Assembly (NCBI GenBank): GCA_030837265.1
Contig: JAUPKV010000204.1
Location: forward strand, 1-10,876
Direction of reading: 5' to 3'
Origin: Methanobacteriota archaeon
Lineage (GTDB): Archaea; Halobacteriota; Methanosarcinia; Methanosarcinales; Methanosarcinaceae
DNA: 10,876 nucleotides
Under the pieces are notes generated by a model, which was given only the letters and a program-made list of their open reading frames with translations, made no database searches and was not told the DNA's origin. The position numbers were made by a program, and so were the translations under genes. This document shows positions 1-5,550 of the stretch, piece after piece; position 1 is the first letter of the stretch, and every line of letters begins with the position of its first letter.

Positions 1-29
1 AAGTTACCTTTTAAATATTGCTGGCTTTA

Positions 30-125
30 AACTTGACAGTCCGATAACCCTTTTATTGAATTTTCCACATCGGGCTGGACTGCAAGTTAAGCTATTATCT
101 GCTGTAAGCAGAGCATTTAATAGCT
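30..125 (+). other. Two consecutive hairpins in the proS leader
   Basis: Hairpin 1 pairs 30-35 with 83-88 and 37-42 with 77-82: twelve base pairs with a single bulged A at 36 and a 34-base loop, inside which CCC 48-50 can pair with GGG 72-74. Hairpin 2 starts two bases later: 90-97 pairs with 118-125 (8 bp) and 98-103 with 107-112 (6 bp, three-base loop), with a five-base bulge at 113-117. No T-tract directly follows either one, so simple terminators are not the best reading. They could be a proS leader structure, a small RNA, or the 3' end of an upstream transcript. The pairing is seen directly; the role is unknown. Confidence 0.5.
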
Positions 126-203
126 CAAACTGAGTCTTTTACGTCGAAAAGATAGGATCGATATAGGCATACTGATGGATTTGAGTATGTCTCTTCTATT
201 TGG

Positions 204-237
204 AAATTTAAAATTATCTCTGGTAAATTTAAAATTA
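204..237 (+). promoter_or_regulatory. Tandem AT-rich motif, probable proS promoter/operator
   Basis: The 13-mer AAATTTAAAATTA occurs identically at 204-216 and 225-237, a 21-bp period (two helical turns), and each copy is preceded by TGG. It lies 28-62 bases before the proS ATG. Either copy could act as a degenerate TATA box, or the pair could bind a dimeric regulator. The repeat is seen; its function is inferred. Confidence 0.35.
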
Positions 238-265
238 GTTTAGATTATGACAATACGGTGAAGGT

Positions 266-1708
266 ATGGCAGAAAGCGAAAAAGAAGCATCACTCCCCCC
301 GAAAGAGGAATTCAGCAACTGGTATAACGAACTTCTGTGGATGGCCGAAATAATGGATGTCCGTTATCCTGTAAAGGGACTCTATGTATGGTACCCCTTT
401 GGCTTTGCAATACGCAGGAATACATATAATATTATGAGGGAAATCCTTGACAACAGCGGACATCAGGAAGCACTCTTCCCTCTCCTTATCCCCGAAAATG
501 AGTTTATGAAAGAAGCCGAGCATATCAAAGGTTTTGAAAATGAGGTATACTGGGTAACCTGTGGAGGAAAAGACCCTCTGGACGTCCCTCTGGCCCTTCG
601 TCCAACTAGCGAAACTGCCATTTATCCTATGTACAAATTATGGGTCAGATCCCATGCAGACTTTCCAATTAAGATCTACCAGATAGTAAACACTTTCCGC
701 TACGAAACGAAGCATACCCGCCCTCTGATAAGGCTCAGAGAAATAACCTCTTTCAAAGAAGCCCATACTGTGCATGCCACCTGGGACGATGCCGAAGCCC
801 AGGTTAAGGAGGCAATTAAACTCTACACTGAAATCTATCGCCGATTGGCAGTTCCGGTGCTCCGTTCAAGGAGACCGGAGTGGGACAAGTTCCCTGGCGC
901 AGATTACACTGACGCTCTTGACGCCATAATGCCGGATGGAAAGACGCTTCAAATAGGCACGGTACACCATCTTGGCGATAATTTTGCTAAAACATTCGAT
1001 ATAAAATATGAGGCACCCGATGGAGAGCAGCGCTATGCATTCCAGACCTGTTATGGGATCTCAGAAAGGTGCATTGCAGCTACGATTTCGATTCACGGAG
1101 ATGACAAAGGACTGGTATTACCGCCGGAGATCGCACCTGTGCAGGCTGTCATTATACCTATTATCTTTAAAAAAGGAGCAGAGGAAGTACTTGCAGCTTG
1201 CAGAGACGTTCAAGAGCGCCTTAAGAAGGCAGGGATGAGAGTCGAAATAGATGCAAGCGATCTTCGGCCGGGAGCAAAATATTATAAATGGGAAATGAAA
1301 GGCGTACCTCTGCGCCTCGAAATCGGACCGAGAGACCTGGAGAATAACGTTGCTGTGGCTGTCCGGAGAGATACGGGTGAAAAAGAACAGATCCCACTTC
1401 CCGAGATTGAAGCAGGTGTACGCTTAAAGTTCGAGGCAATCCAGAATAACCTTTATGAAAAAGCAAAATTCGGGCTCGAAAACCGTGTTTTTGATTGTAC
1501 GGACCTTGATGAAGTCAAGGAAAAAATTCAGGAATGCGTCGCAACAATTCCCTGGTGCGGCAAAAAAGAATGCGGACTTGCTATGGAAGACAGAATCGGA
1601 GCAGGAATCCTTGGAATTCCCCTGGAGCAGAAAAAAGACAGAAAGGAAAAATGCCCCGTTTGCGGAGAAGAAACCGAAATCCGCGTATATGTGGCAAGGA
1701 CATATTAA
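266..1708 (+). CDS. proS: Prolyl-tRNA synthetase (archaeal/eukaryotic type)
   Basis: Cytoplasmic class IIa aminoacyl-tRNA synthetase that charges tRNA-Pro with proline using ATP. Its 480 residues are typical of the short archaeal form, which lacks the bacterial editing insertion. The catalytic domain shows the proline-binding RPTSE at 112-116, motif 2 starting FRYE at 144 with RPLIRLREI at 152-160, an HHLGDNF element at 234-240 and motif 3 around [11 protein letters not shown] at 264-274. The anticodon-binding domain follows (about 291-390). A C-terminal zinc-binding domain has Cys431, Cys436, Cys463 and Cys466, and the protein ends in the conserved Tyr480. The ATG is preceded by GGTGA (257-261) at four bases' spacing. 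The leader contains two hairpins and a tandem AT motif; a terminator-like hairpin follows at 1741. No frameshift or missing catalytic motif is seen. Confidence 0.97.
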   Translation: MAESEKEASLPPKEEFSNWYNELLWMAEIMDVRYPVKGLYVWYPFGFAIRRNTYNIMREILDNSGHQEALFPLLIPENEFMKEAEHIKGFENEVYWVTCGGKDPLDVPLALRPTSETAIYPMYKLWVRSHADFPIKIYQIVNTFRYETKHTRPLIRLREITSFKEAHTVHATWDDAEAQVKEAIKLYTEIYRRLAVPVLRSRRPEWDKFPGADYTDALDAIMPDGKTLQIGTVHHLGDNFAKTFDIKYEAPDGEQRYAFQTCYGISERCIAATISIHGDDKGLVLPPEIAPVQAVIIPIIFKKGAEEVLAACRDVQERLKKAGMRVEIDASDLRPGAKYYKWEMKGVPLRLEIGPRDLENNVAVAVRRDTGEKEQIPLPEIEAGVRLKFEAIQNNLYEKAKFGLENRVFDCTDLDEVKEKIQECVATIPWCGKKECGLAMEDRIGAGILGIPLEQKKDRKEKCPVCGEETEIRVYVARTY

Positions 1709-1740
1709 CTGCAGGATACTTGACGTACTATAATGCCTTT

Positions 1741-1788
1741 GGACTGTGACAGGAGATATTGATCTGACAGTCCCGGCTTCTAATTTTT
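1741..1788 (+). terminator. Putative proS terminator
   Basis: GGACTGT at 1741-1747 pairs perfectly with ACAGTCC at 1767-1773 (7 bp, 19-base loop). A T5 run follows at 1784-1788 and a T4 run at 1791-1794. The position, 33 bases after the proS stop, fits a 3' end signal. The loop is long, so the call is moderate. Confidence 0.45.
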
Positions 1789-1790
1789 CA

Positions 1791-1848
1791 TTTTAGCGAA
1801 GTTACTCAACTGAGTTTTAGTTTTTAGTGAAGTTATTCAATTGATTTT
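1791..1848. repeat. Degenerate tandem repeat, 31-bp period
   Basis: A 27-base unit beginning TTTTAG(C/T)GAAGTTA at 1791-1817 recurs at 1822-1848. Most differences are C in copy 1 against T in copy 2. It lies in the spacer after proS and no function is evident; it could be a decayed duplication or a paired binding site. Confidence 0.55.
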
Positions 1849-1922
1849 GATTCATAGTTAAACTCAAAGTAATTGCCGTACATTGAAATTCAAAATAAAT
1901 AAAGTAAACTTAAGTTGAGTAA

Positions 1923-1941
1923 AAACAAATTATATTTGTTT
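1923..1941. promoter_or_regulatory. Palindrome upstream of cobT (possible operator)
   Basis: AAACAAAT (1923-1930) and ATTTGTTT (1934-1941) form a perfect inverted repeat around a three-base TAT centre. It sits just before the TATA-like run at 1946-1956, where a dimeric DNA-binding regulator of cobT could act. The palindrome is seen; the regulatory role is inferred. Confidence 0.35.
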
Positions 1942-1945
1942 GTGG

Positions 1946-1956
1946 ATAAATATTAA
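1946..1956 (+). promoter_or_regulatory. Possible TATA box of cobT
   Basis: The run ATAAATATTAA resembles an archaeal TATA box. If it is used, transcription would begin near 1975 and give a leader of about 135 bases. Other AT-rich stretches nearby could serve equally well. Confidence 0.25.
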
Positions 1957-2111
1957 ATACTAAGTTGAAGAAATTTGATTGGATTTCGGGAAAGTTACCC
2001 CAAATTTATTAAAATTATAACATTTACCGGAAAAGAAATAATTCAAGGTAAAATATTTACGGAACAAGACATTCTTGAAATTAACCTTGACTTTACCATA
2101 GAGGAAAAAAC

Positions 2112-3164
2112 ATGGCCTGGATCAAGCCGGAAATCACTGGAAAACCAAAAAAACCGATGTTTTTATGTGTGCTTTCCAATACTAAAACTGCACATATCCC
2201 AAAATTATCGGCAGCAGGAAAAACAGCTGAGCTTACGGACTATACGCCTGCAGGTGATGCGGAACTTATCGGAACGGGAGGCATTATAAGCGTACCAGTT
2301 CTACCCATGACCCCTCCTTATGATACCCCTACTCCTGCAATCATGACCCGATCAGCATTGAAGCTTACTGGTGCCCCGTTTCATTTTATTAACTCTGGCC
2401 TTATTGTAACTCCGGATGTCCCGTTCATTGACCTGAAAGCAAAACCTGGAGAAGACATTAGAGAGTCTGTTGCAGTCTGGGACGTACAGGATATCTATGA
2501 AAGAGCAAAACTCCTGGCAAAAAGGTTCCACAGCCACGCAGATCACGTAATTATCGGGGAAAGCATTCCCGGCGGCACAACTACGGCAATGGGAGTGCTA
2601 ATGGCTCTTGGCTACAATGGAAATGTCAGCAGCAGTGCAGATGAAAATCCCCTCGAACTGAAGAAAAAGGTTGTTGAGGAAGGCATGAGAGCATCTGGCT
2701 TGACCTTTGGCTGCTTGAAAGATGATCCCATGAAGGCTATTGCCTGTATGGGAGATCCCATGATGCCGGCGGTTGTAGGGCTTGTCGAAGGACTACAGAA
2801 CGCAGAAGTAAGTGTTGTCCTTGCGGGTGGGACTCAAATGGCAGCTGTTTTCGCCCTGGTCAAACACCTGGGCTTAAATACTGAAAAACTGGCAATAGCC
2901 ACTACACGTTATGTAGTGGAAGATAACTCCGCAGATTTTATAGAACTTACGAGAAACCTTGGTGTACCTGTGGTTTACGTTGCAGATCCCGGCTTTGGGA
3001 AATCTTCCTTGAAAGGGCTTCACAGATATGAGACTGGCACGATAAAGGAAGGAGCAGGTGCCGGAGGTGCTATGTATCTTTCAGGCCTATATGGAATATC
3101 TCAGGATGATTTTAGAACTGAAGTAGAGAATGTCTGTAAGCTACTCAAAGCAGGACAAAAGTGA
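2112..3164 (+). CDS. cobT: Archaeal CobT-like nicotinate-nucleotide phosphoribosyltransferase (UPF0284)
   Basis: Predicted to transfer phosphoribose from nicotinate mononucleotide to the lower-ligand base, making the alpha-ribotide that is joined to the corrin ring in the nucleotide-loop step of cobamide synthesis. The 350 residues match the archaeal CobT/UPF0284 family, which is only distantly related to bacterial CobT. Visible landmarks are GTGGIIS (54-60), the glycine-rich [13 protein letters not shown] (149-161), [10 protein letters not shown] (237-246) and [10 protein letters not shown] (312-321). No signal peptide or membrane segment is seen. The ATG follows GAGG (2101-2104) with seven bases of spacing. 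The gene stands alone and is convergent with the zinc-ribbon pair, 56 bases away. Methanosarcina needs cobamides for methyltransferases, so the gene is expected. Family membership is clear; the natural base substrate cannot be read from sequence. Confidence 0.9.
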   Translation: MAWIKPEITGKPKKPMFLCVLSNTKTAHIPKLSAAGKTAELTDYTPAGDAELIGTGGIISVPVLPMTPPYDTPTPAIMTRSALKLTGAPFHFINSGLIVTPDVPFIDLKAKPGEDIRESVAVWDVQDIYERAKLLAKRFHSHADHVIIGESIPGGTTTAMGVLMALGYNGNVSSSADENPLELKKKVVEEGMRASGLTFGCLKDDPMKAIACMGDPMMPAVVGLVEGLQNAEVSVVLAGGTQMAAVFALVKHLGLNTEKLAIATTRYVVEDNSADFIELTRNLGVPVVYVADPGFGKSSLKGLHRYETGTIKEGAGAGGAMYLSGLYGISQDDFRTEVENVCKLLKAGQK

Positions 3165-3196
3165 GCAGAAGCAGCTCCTGATTGAAGACAAGACAG

Positions 3197-3229
3197 AAAA
3201 AAAAGAGAAATTAAGAGCCTTCAAGGCTC
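3197..3229 (-). terminator. Hairpin/T8 terminator of the zinc-ribbon operon
   Basis: GAGCCTT (3215-3221) pairs with AAGGCTC (3223-3229); as RNA this is at least six base pairs with a three-base loop. On the minus strand it is followed by a T-rich run ending in eight consecutive T (3204-3197). The stem includes the TGA stop of the second zinc-ribbon gene. It resembles a bacterial intrinsic terminator and also fits archaeal oligo(T) termination. Confidence 0.7.
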
Positions 3230-3355
3230 CATACACATCTCCGTAATCATACTTCCACAGCTTCGGCAGTAATAAAAGATATTGGAGCCCAGAACCTGTC
3301 GTTTCAATGAGGTCTTACATAAATCGCAAAATACAGAAAAGCCGGCTTTCCCCAT
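3221..3355 (-). CDS. 44-residue zinc-ribbon mini-protein (second gene of pair)
   Basis: A very short reading frame of 44 residues. Cys10-x2-Cys13 (CDLC) and Cys30-x2-Cys33 (CRSCG) form two zinc knuckles 16 residues apart, the pattern of a rubredoxin/zinc-ribbon fold; a further Cys41 lies near the C-terminus. The ATG has a strong ribosome binding site, GAGGAG (3366-3361 on the minus strand) with five bases of spacing, overlapping the TGA of the gene upstream. Only nine bases separate the two genes, and a terminator overlaps this gene's stop. Together these argue for a real, co-transcribed and probably co-translated gene. Function unknown: such mini zinc ribbons in archaea may bind nucleic acid or protein partners, but nothing here identifies a partner. 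A chance frame is unlikely given the Cys spacing and the signals. Confidence 0.75.
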   Translation of the reverse strand: MGKAGFSVFCDLCKTSLKRQVLGSNIFYYCRSCGSMITEMCMEP

Positions 3356-3364
3356 GCTGACTCC

Positions 3365-3505
3365 TCATCCGTAGATCATTATCGAATCGAGTCGTACAGT
3401 TCCTATCTTTGTCCAATATCTGCATACAGGACAGTATTGAGTCTCGCCGTCTGGACTTACTTTCAGTTTAGCATCGCATTTCGGACACATTTTTAGACTT
3501 TTCAC
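3365..3505 (-). CDS. 46-residue zinc-ribbon mini-protein (first gene of pair)
   Basis: Small protein with Cys7-x2-Cys10 (CPKC) and Cys25-x2-Cys28 (CPVC) separated by 14 residues, a classic zinc-ribbon metal site. The C-terminus is short and ends IMIYG. I prefer the GTG start at 3505, which follows AGGGGG at seven bases' spacing and places the first knuckle near the N-terminus as in similar mini-proteins. An ATG at 3547 would add 14 residues (giving 60) but lacks a clear ribosome binding site. The gene opens a two-gene unit with the 44-residue zinc ribbon and is convergent with cobT. The zinc-ribbon assignment is firm; the cellular role is unknown and could involve transcription, translation or metal handling. 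Confidence 0.72.
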   Translation of the reverse strand: MKSLKMCPKCDAKLKVSPDGETQYCPVCRYWTKIGTVRLDSIMIYG

Positions 3506-3953
3506 TAATGAACCCCCTACAAATATAGGTAAATGAATTTCGAACATGGCCTAAATAAGGCGTTTTAAACTAAACTGAATCACTGCTCAAAAATAGACCT
3601 GTCCGCCCATGCTGCACCAGTTTTACAACAGCTATTAAATATATTATTTCTAAAAGGATATAAGTTTAAGCTTCATAACGATCACTTTATATCCGATTAA
3701 ACGGCAGAAGGGAGCCATCGTTAAAAAAATAGAACAACGGATTAAAGAAAGAAATGAAATCCATACTAGAAGAAATGAAACTGTTTTTGCATAATATGGC
3801 TAAAACATCTTAATAATTTTAAATTTGATAAAAACCGAATAAAAGATAAGCACTTATTTTAAAAAAAAAGGTCACAAGCGAAATATATAAATATGATTAC
3901 CGCTTTAGGAATGTTCGCGACAGGGTCGAAATGAAGGTACATCCAATAAGAGA
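3506..3953. other. Spacer between zinc-ribbon genes and tRNA-Asn
   Basis: About 450 very AT-rich bases carrying divergent promoters. TATA-like runs lie at 3634-3648 (usable on either strand) and at 3881-3892 (for the tRNA). An inverted repeat, GGATATAA at 3656-3663 with TTATATCC at 3687-3694, could be an operator or paired TATA elements. One 19-codon frame (3754-3813) has no good ribosome binding site and is not called. No other gene is visible. Confidence 0.5.
3881..3892 (+). promoter_or_regulatory. TATA box of tRNA-Asn
   Basis: AAATATATAAAT is a near-ideal archaeal TATA box. Its centre is about 67 bases before the mature tRNA 5' end, so transcription should start near 3912 and leave a leader of roughly 40 bases to be removed by RNase P. 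The sequence is seen; the start site is inferred from usual archaeal spacing. Confidence 0.6.
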
Positions 3954-4026
3954 GCCGCTTTAACTCAGTTGGTAGAGTGTCTGGCTGTTAACCAGAATGT
4001 CGTAGGTTCGAGCCCTGCAAGCGGCG
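3954..4026 (+). tRNA. tRNA-Asn (anticodon GTT)
   Basis: A complete 73-base cloverleaf. The acceptor stem GCCGCTT (3954-3960) pairs with AAGCGGC (4019-4025) and the discriminator is G4026. The anticodon stem TCTGG/CCAGA (3980-3984/3992-3996) encloses a seven-base loop with anticodon GTT at 3987-3989, reading Asn codons. The T stem GTAGG/CCTGC (4002-4006/4014-4018), with one G-U pair, holds the loop TTCGAGC. There is no intron and CCA is not encoded, as is common in archaea. It appears to be a single transcription unit: a strong TATA box lies upstream and T-rich sequence follows. Confidence 0.97.
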
Positions 4027-4039
4027 TAAGATAGTTCAG

Positions 4040-4070
4040 TTTTATTTAATTGATTTTTTAATATTTCTTT
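4040..4070 (+). terminator. T-rich terminator after tRNA-Asn
   Basis: Clustered T runs, including T4 at 4040-4043 and T6 at 4054-4059, begin about 14 bases after the tRNA. Oligo(T) without a hairpin is a usual stop signal for archaeal RNA polymerase. Confidence 0.5.
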
Positions 4071-4150
4071 GTCTCTTTTCTCACTTTAAAAAGAGTTTTT
4101 CAAATAGGAGTTGGCAGCTTTTGCAGGTATATGGTATACAAAAGATGGCT

Positions 4151-4163
4151 TTTTAAATTATAT
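4151..4163 (+). promoter_or_regulatory. Possible TATA box of the aldolase gene
   Basis: TTTTAAATTATAT resembles an archaeal TATA box and would place the transcript start near 4183 with a leader of about 110 bases. Other AT-rich sites between 4180 and 4230 are alternatives. Confidence 0.3.
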
Positions 4164-4292
4164 GTCAGATTTCCTTACTGCAATAATAAATAAATACAGT
4201 TACCGCATTATAGATAAAGCTAAATATTGGATACAGTTTCACAATATTACTGATTATCCCACTAATACCACAAAATTATTGAGGTTTATACA

Positions 4293-5216
4293 ATGGTTCC
4301 AATTAAAAAAGAGGACGTAATAGTGCCTTTAGACGTTCCAAAGGCGATGCGCGAAACATACGTTAAAAATTACATTGAAATAACACGTGGTAGCGGCAAA
4401 CTCATGCTTTTTGCTGGAGATCAAAAAGTTGAACATTTAAACGATGACTTCTACGGGGAAGGAGTTCCTGAAGATGATGCCGATCCGGAGCACCTTTTTA
4501 GAATAGCAGCAAAGTCAAAAATAGGAGTTTTTGCAGCTCAGCTCGGGCTGATTGCACGTTATGGCATGGATTACAAAGACGTGCCCTATCTTGTTAAAGT
4601 AAACTCAAAGTCCAACATCGTAGAGACCTCTCAGGATGATCCTTTTAGCAATCTCTGGTACGATATGGATCAGGTAATCCAATTCAAAGAAAACAGCGGG
4701 CTTAAGATCCTTGGAGTAGGATATACCATTTATCTTGGAAGCGAGTACGAAGCTGAGATGCTGGTACAGGCAGCCCAGGCAGTCTACGATGCACACCAGC
4801 ATGGTTTACTCTCAGTACTATGGATTTACCCACGCGGTGCAGCGGTAAAAGATGAGAAGGACCCGCACTTAATCGCAGGGGCAACAGGAGTGGGAGCCTG
4901 CATTGGATCTGACTTTGTAAAGGTTAATTACCCTAAAAAAGAAGGAGCAAAATCTGCTGAAATTTTCAAGGAAGCAATCAAAGCAGCCGGACGCACAAAA
5001 GTTGTTTGCGCTGGCGGCTCAAGTGACGAATGTGAAGCTTTCTTGAAAAAACTCCATGATCAGATCCACATCTCCGGAGCCATGGGAAATGCAACCGGAA
5101 GAAATATCCACCAGAGACCTCTTGATGAAGCTATACGCATGTGCAATGCTGTTTACGCTATAACTATAGAAGATGCAAGCGTTGAAGAAGCCTTAAAGGT
5201 TTACAAGGGTAAATAA
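4293..5216 (+). CDS. Class I fructose-bisphosphate aldolase (archaeal DhnA/DeoC family)
   Basis: Predicted cytoplasmic Schiff-base aldolase that reversibly condenses glyceraldehyde 3-phosphate and dihydroxyacetone phosphate to fructose 1,6-bisphosphate, serving gluconeogenesis and glycogen turnover in a methanogen. The 307 residues fold as a TIM barrel. Key signatures are GDQKVEH (42-48, with Asp43 and Lys45), LWIYPRGAAV (176-185, with Trp177, Tyr179 and Arg181), FVKVNYP (208-214, with Lys210 as the expected Schiff-base lysine), CAGG (239-242) and the phosphate-binding SGAMGNATGRN (261-271). The ATG follows GAGGT (4281-4285) at seven bases' spacing. A strong nested hairpin terminator follows, so transcription is probably separate from pyruvate kinase downstream. 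Members of this family include 2-amino-3,7-dideoxy-D-threo-hept-6-ulosonate synthase, so another ketose-phosphate lyase activity is possible, though the aldolase reading is favoured. Confidence 0.85.
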   Translation: MVPIKKEDVIVPLDVPKAMRETYVKNYIEITRGSGKLMLFAGDQKVEHLNDDFYGEGVPEDDADPEHLFRIAAKSKIGVFAAQLGLIARYGMDYKDVPYLVKVNSKSNIVETSQDDPFSNLWYDMDQVIQFKENSGLKILGVGYTIYLGSEYEAEMLVQAAQAVYDAHQHGLLSVLWIYPRGAAVKDEKDPHLIAGATGVGACIGSDFVKVNYPKKEGAKSAEIFKEAIKAAGRTKVVCAGGSSDECEAFLKKLHDQIHISGAMGNATGRNIHQRPLDEAIRMCNAVYAITIEDASVEEALKVYKGK

Positions 5217-5233
5217 TCTGGACTCGTATGAAA

Positions 5234-5295
5234 ATGTGGTTTATCAAAAGGAAGATATCTTTTGTTCAATTTTTAACCACATAAAACTATTTTTT
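5234..5295 (+). terminator. Nested hairpin plus T6 terminator after aldolase
   Basis: An outer stem ATGTGGTT/AACCACAT (5234-5241/5275-5282, 8 bp) encloses an inner stem CAAAAG/CTTTTG (5245-5250/5259-5264, 6 bp). A T6 run follows at 5290-5295. This is the clearest structured 3' end in the window and marks the end of the aldolase transcript. Confidence 0.7.
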
Positions 5296-5384
5296 AATAC
5301 TTCTTTCTTAACTTATTAAATATCCTTTAGTACAATTGGAGCTTCACGGATTATCCGATTGGGCTACAAATTGGTAAACCAAAA

Positions 5385-5488
5385 ATGCAACTTTCAAAAA
5401 ACCAACTTTAACCAAAAGTTTAGTTATTTATACCTTAAATGCATAAGTACCAAGTTGCATTATTATTTAAGCAGTTGGTGTTGCATTA
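5385..5488 (+). promoter_or_regulatory. GTTGCA motif array and TATA box upstream of pyk
   Basis: GTTGCATTA occurs at 5454-5462 and 5480-5488 (26-bp period). The reverse-complement ATGCAACTT (5385-5393) matches AAGTTGCAT (5452-5460), a 9-bp inverted repeat. TTATTTATAC (5423-5432) between them is a good TATA candidate, giving a start near 5453, and TATTATTTAA (5461-5470) is another. A set of repeated words around a promoter suggests binding sites for a regulator of pyk. The repeats are seen; the regulator is inferred. Confidence 0.45.
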
Positions 5489-5550
5489 ATCAGGAGGCAA
5501 CACAGTTTCAAAACGACATTGATTATAAGTGAACGTGAGGCTGTGTAACT

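Larger units (their letters stand above)
1709..2111. other. AT-rich spacer between proS and cobT
   Basis: This 403-base stretch holds a terminator-like hairpin (1741-1773), a degenerate 27-base repeat with 31-bp period (1791-1848), a palindrome (1923-1941) and TATA-like sequence at 1946-1956. No convincing gene is visible on either strand. The last 130 bases are open in one frame from a TTG at 1975, but that frame runs out of phase into cobT and has no ribosome binding site. Confidence 0.6.
5217..5550. other. Spacer between aldolase and pyruvate kinase
   Basis: The 334 bases contain the aldolase terminator (5234-5295), a TATA-like box (5423-5432), three GTTGCA/TGCAAC motifs (5386-5391, 5454-5459, 5480-5485) and a 7-bp hairpin that shows AGGAGG in its loop (5478-5503). 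No gene is seen on either strand. Confidence 0.6.

Noticed and set aside
1975..2289. 104-codon frame from TTG overlapping the start of cobT
   Set aside because: No ribosome binding site, a TTG start, and more than half lies out of frame inside the well-supported cobT gene. The 5' part looks like leader DNA.
3506..3547. Upstream ATG start (3547) for the first zinc-ribbon gene
   Set aside because: The 14 extra residues are hydrophobic and unlike such proteins, and there is no ribosome site; the GTG at 3505 has AGGGGG at good spacing. Not fully excluded.
3754..3813. 19-codon frame starting ATG in the zinc-ribbon/tRNA spacer
   Set aside because: Very short, no clear ribosome binding site, no recognisable motif.
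3954..4026. tRNA-Asn as an integration (att) site
   Set aside because: No repeat of the tRNA 3' end and no integrase or foreign genes nearby; the only repeat is a short piece of the 5' end in its own leader.
4111..4320. 69-codon frame from TTG between tRNA-Asn and the aldolase gene
   Set aside because: AGGAG abuts the TTG with no spacing, the composition is AT-driven, and the frame runs into the aldolase gene out of phase.
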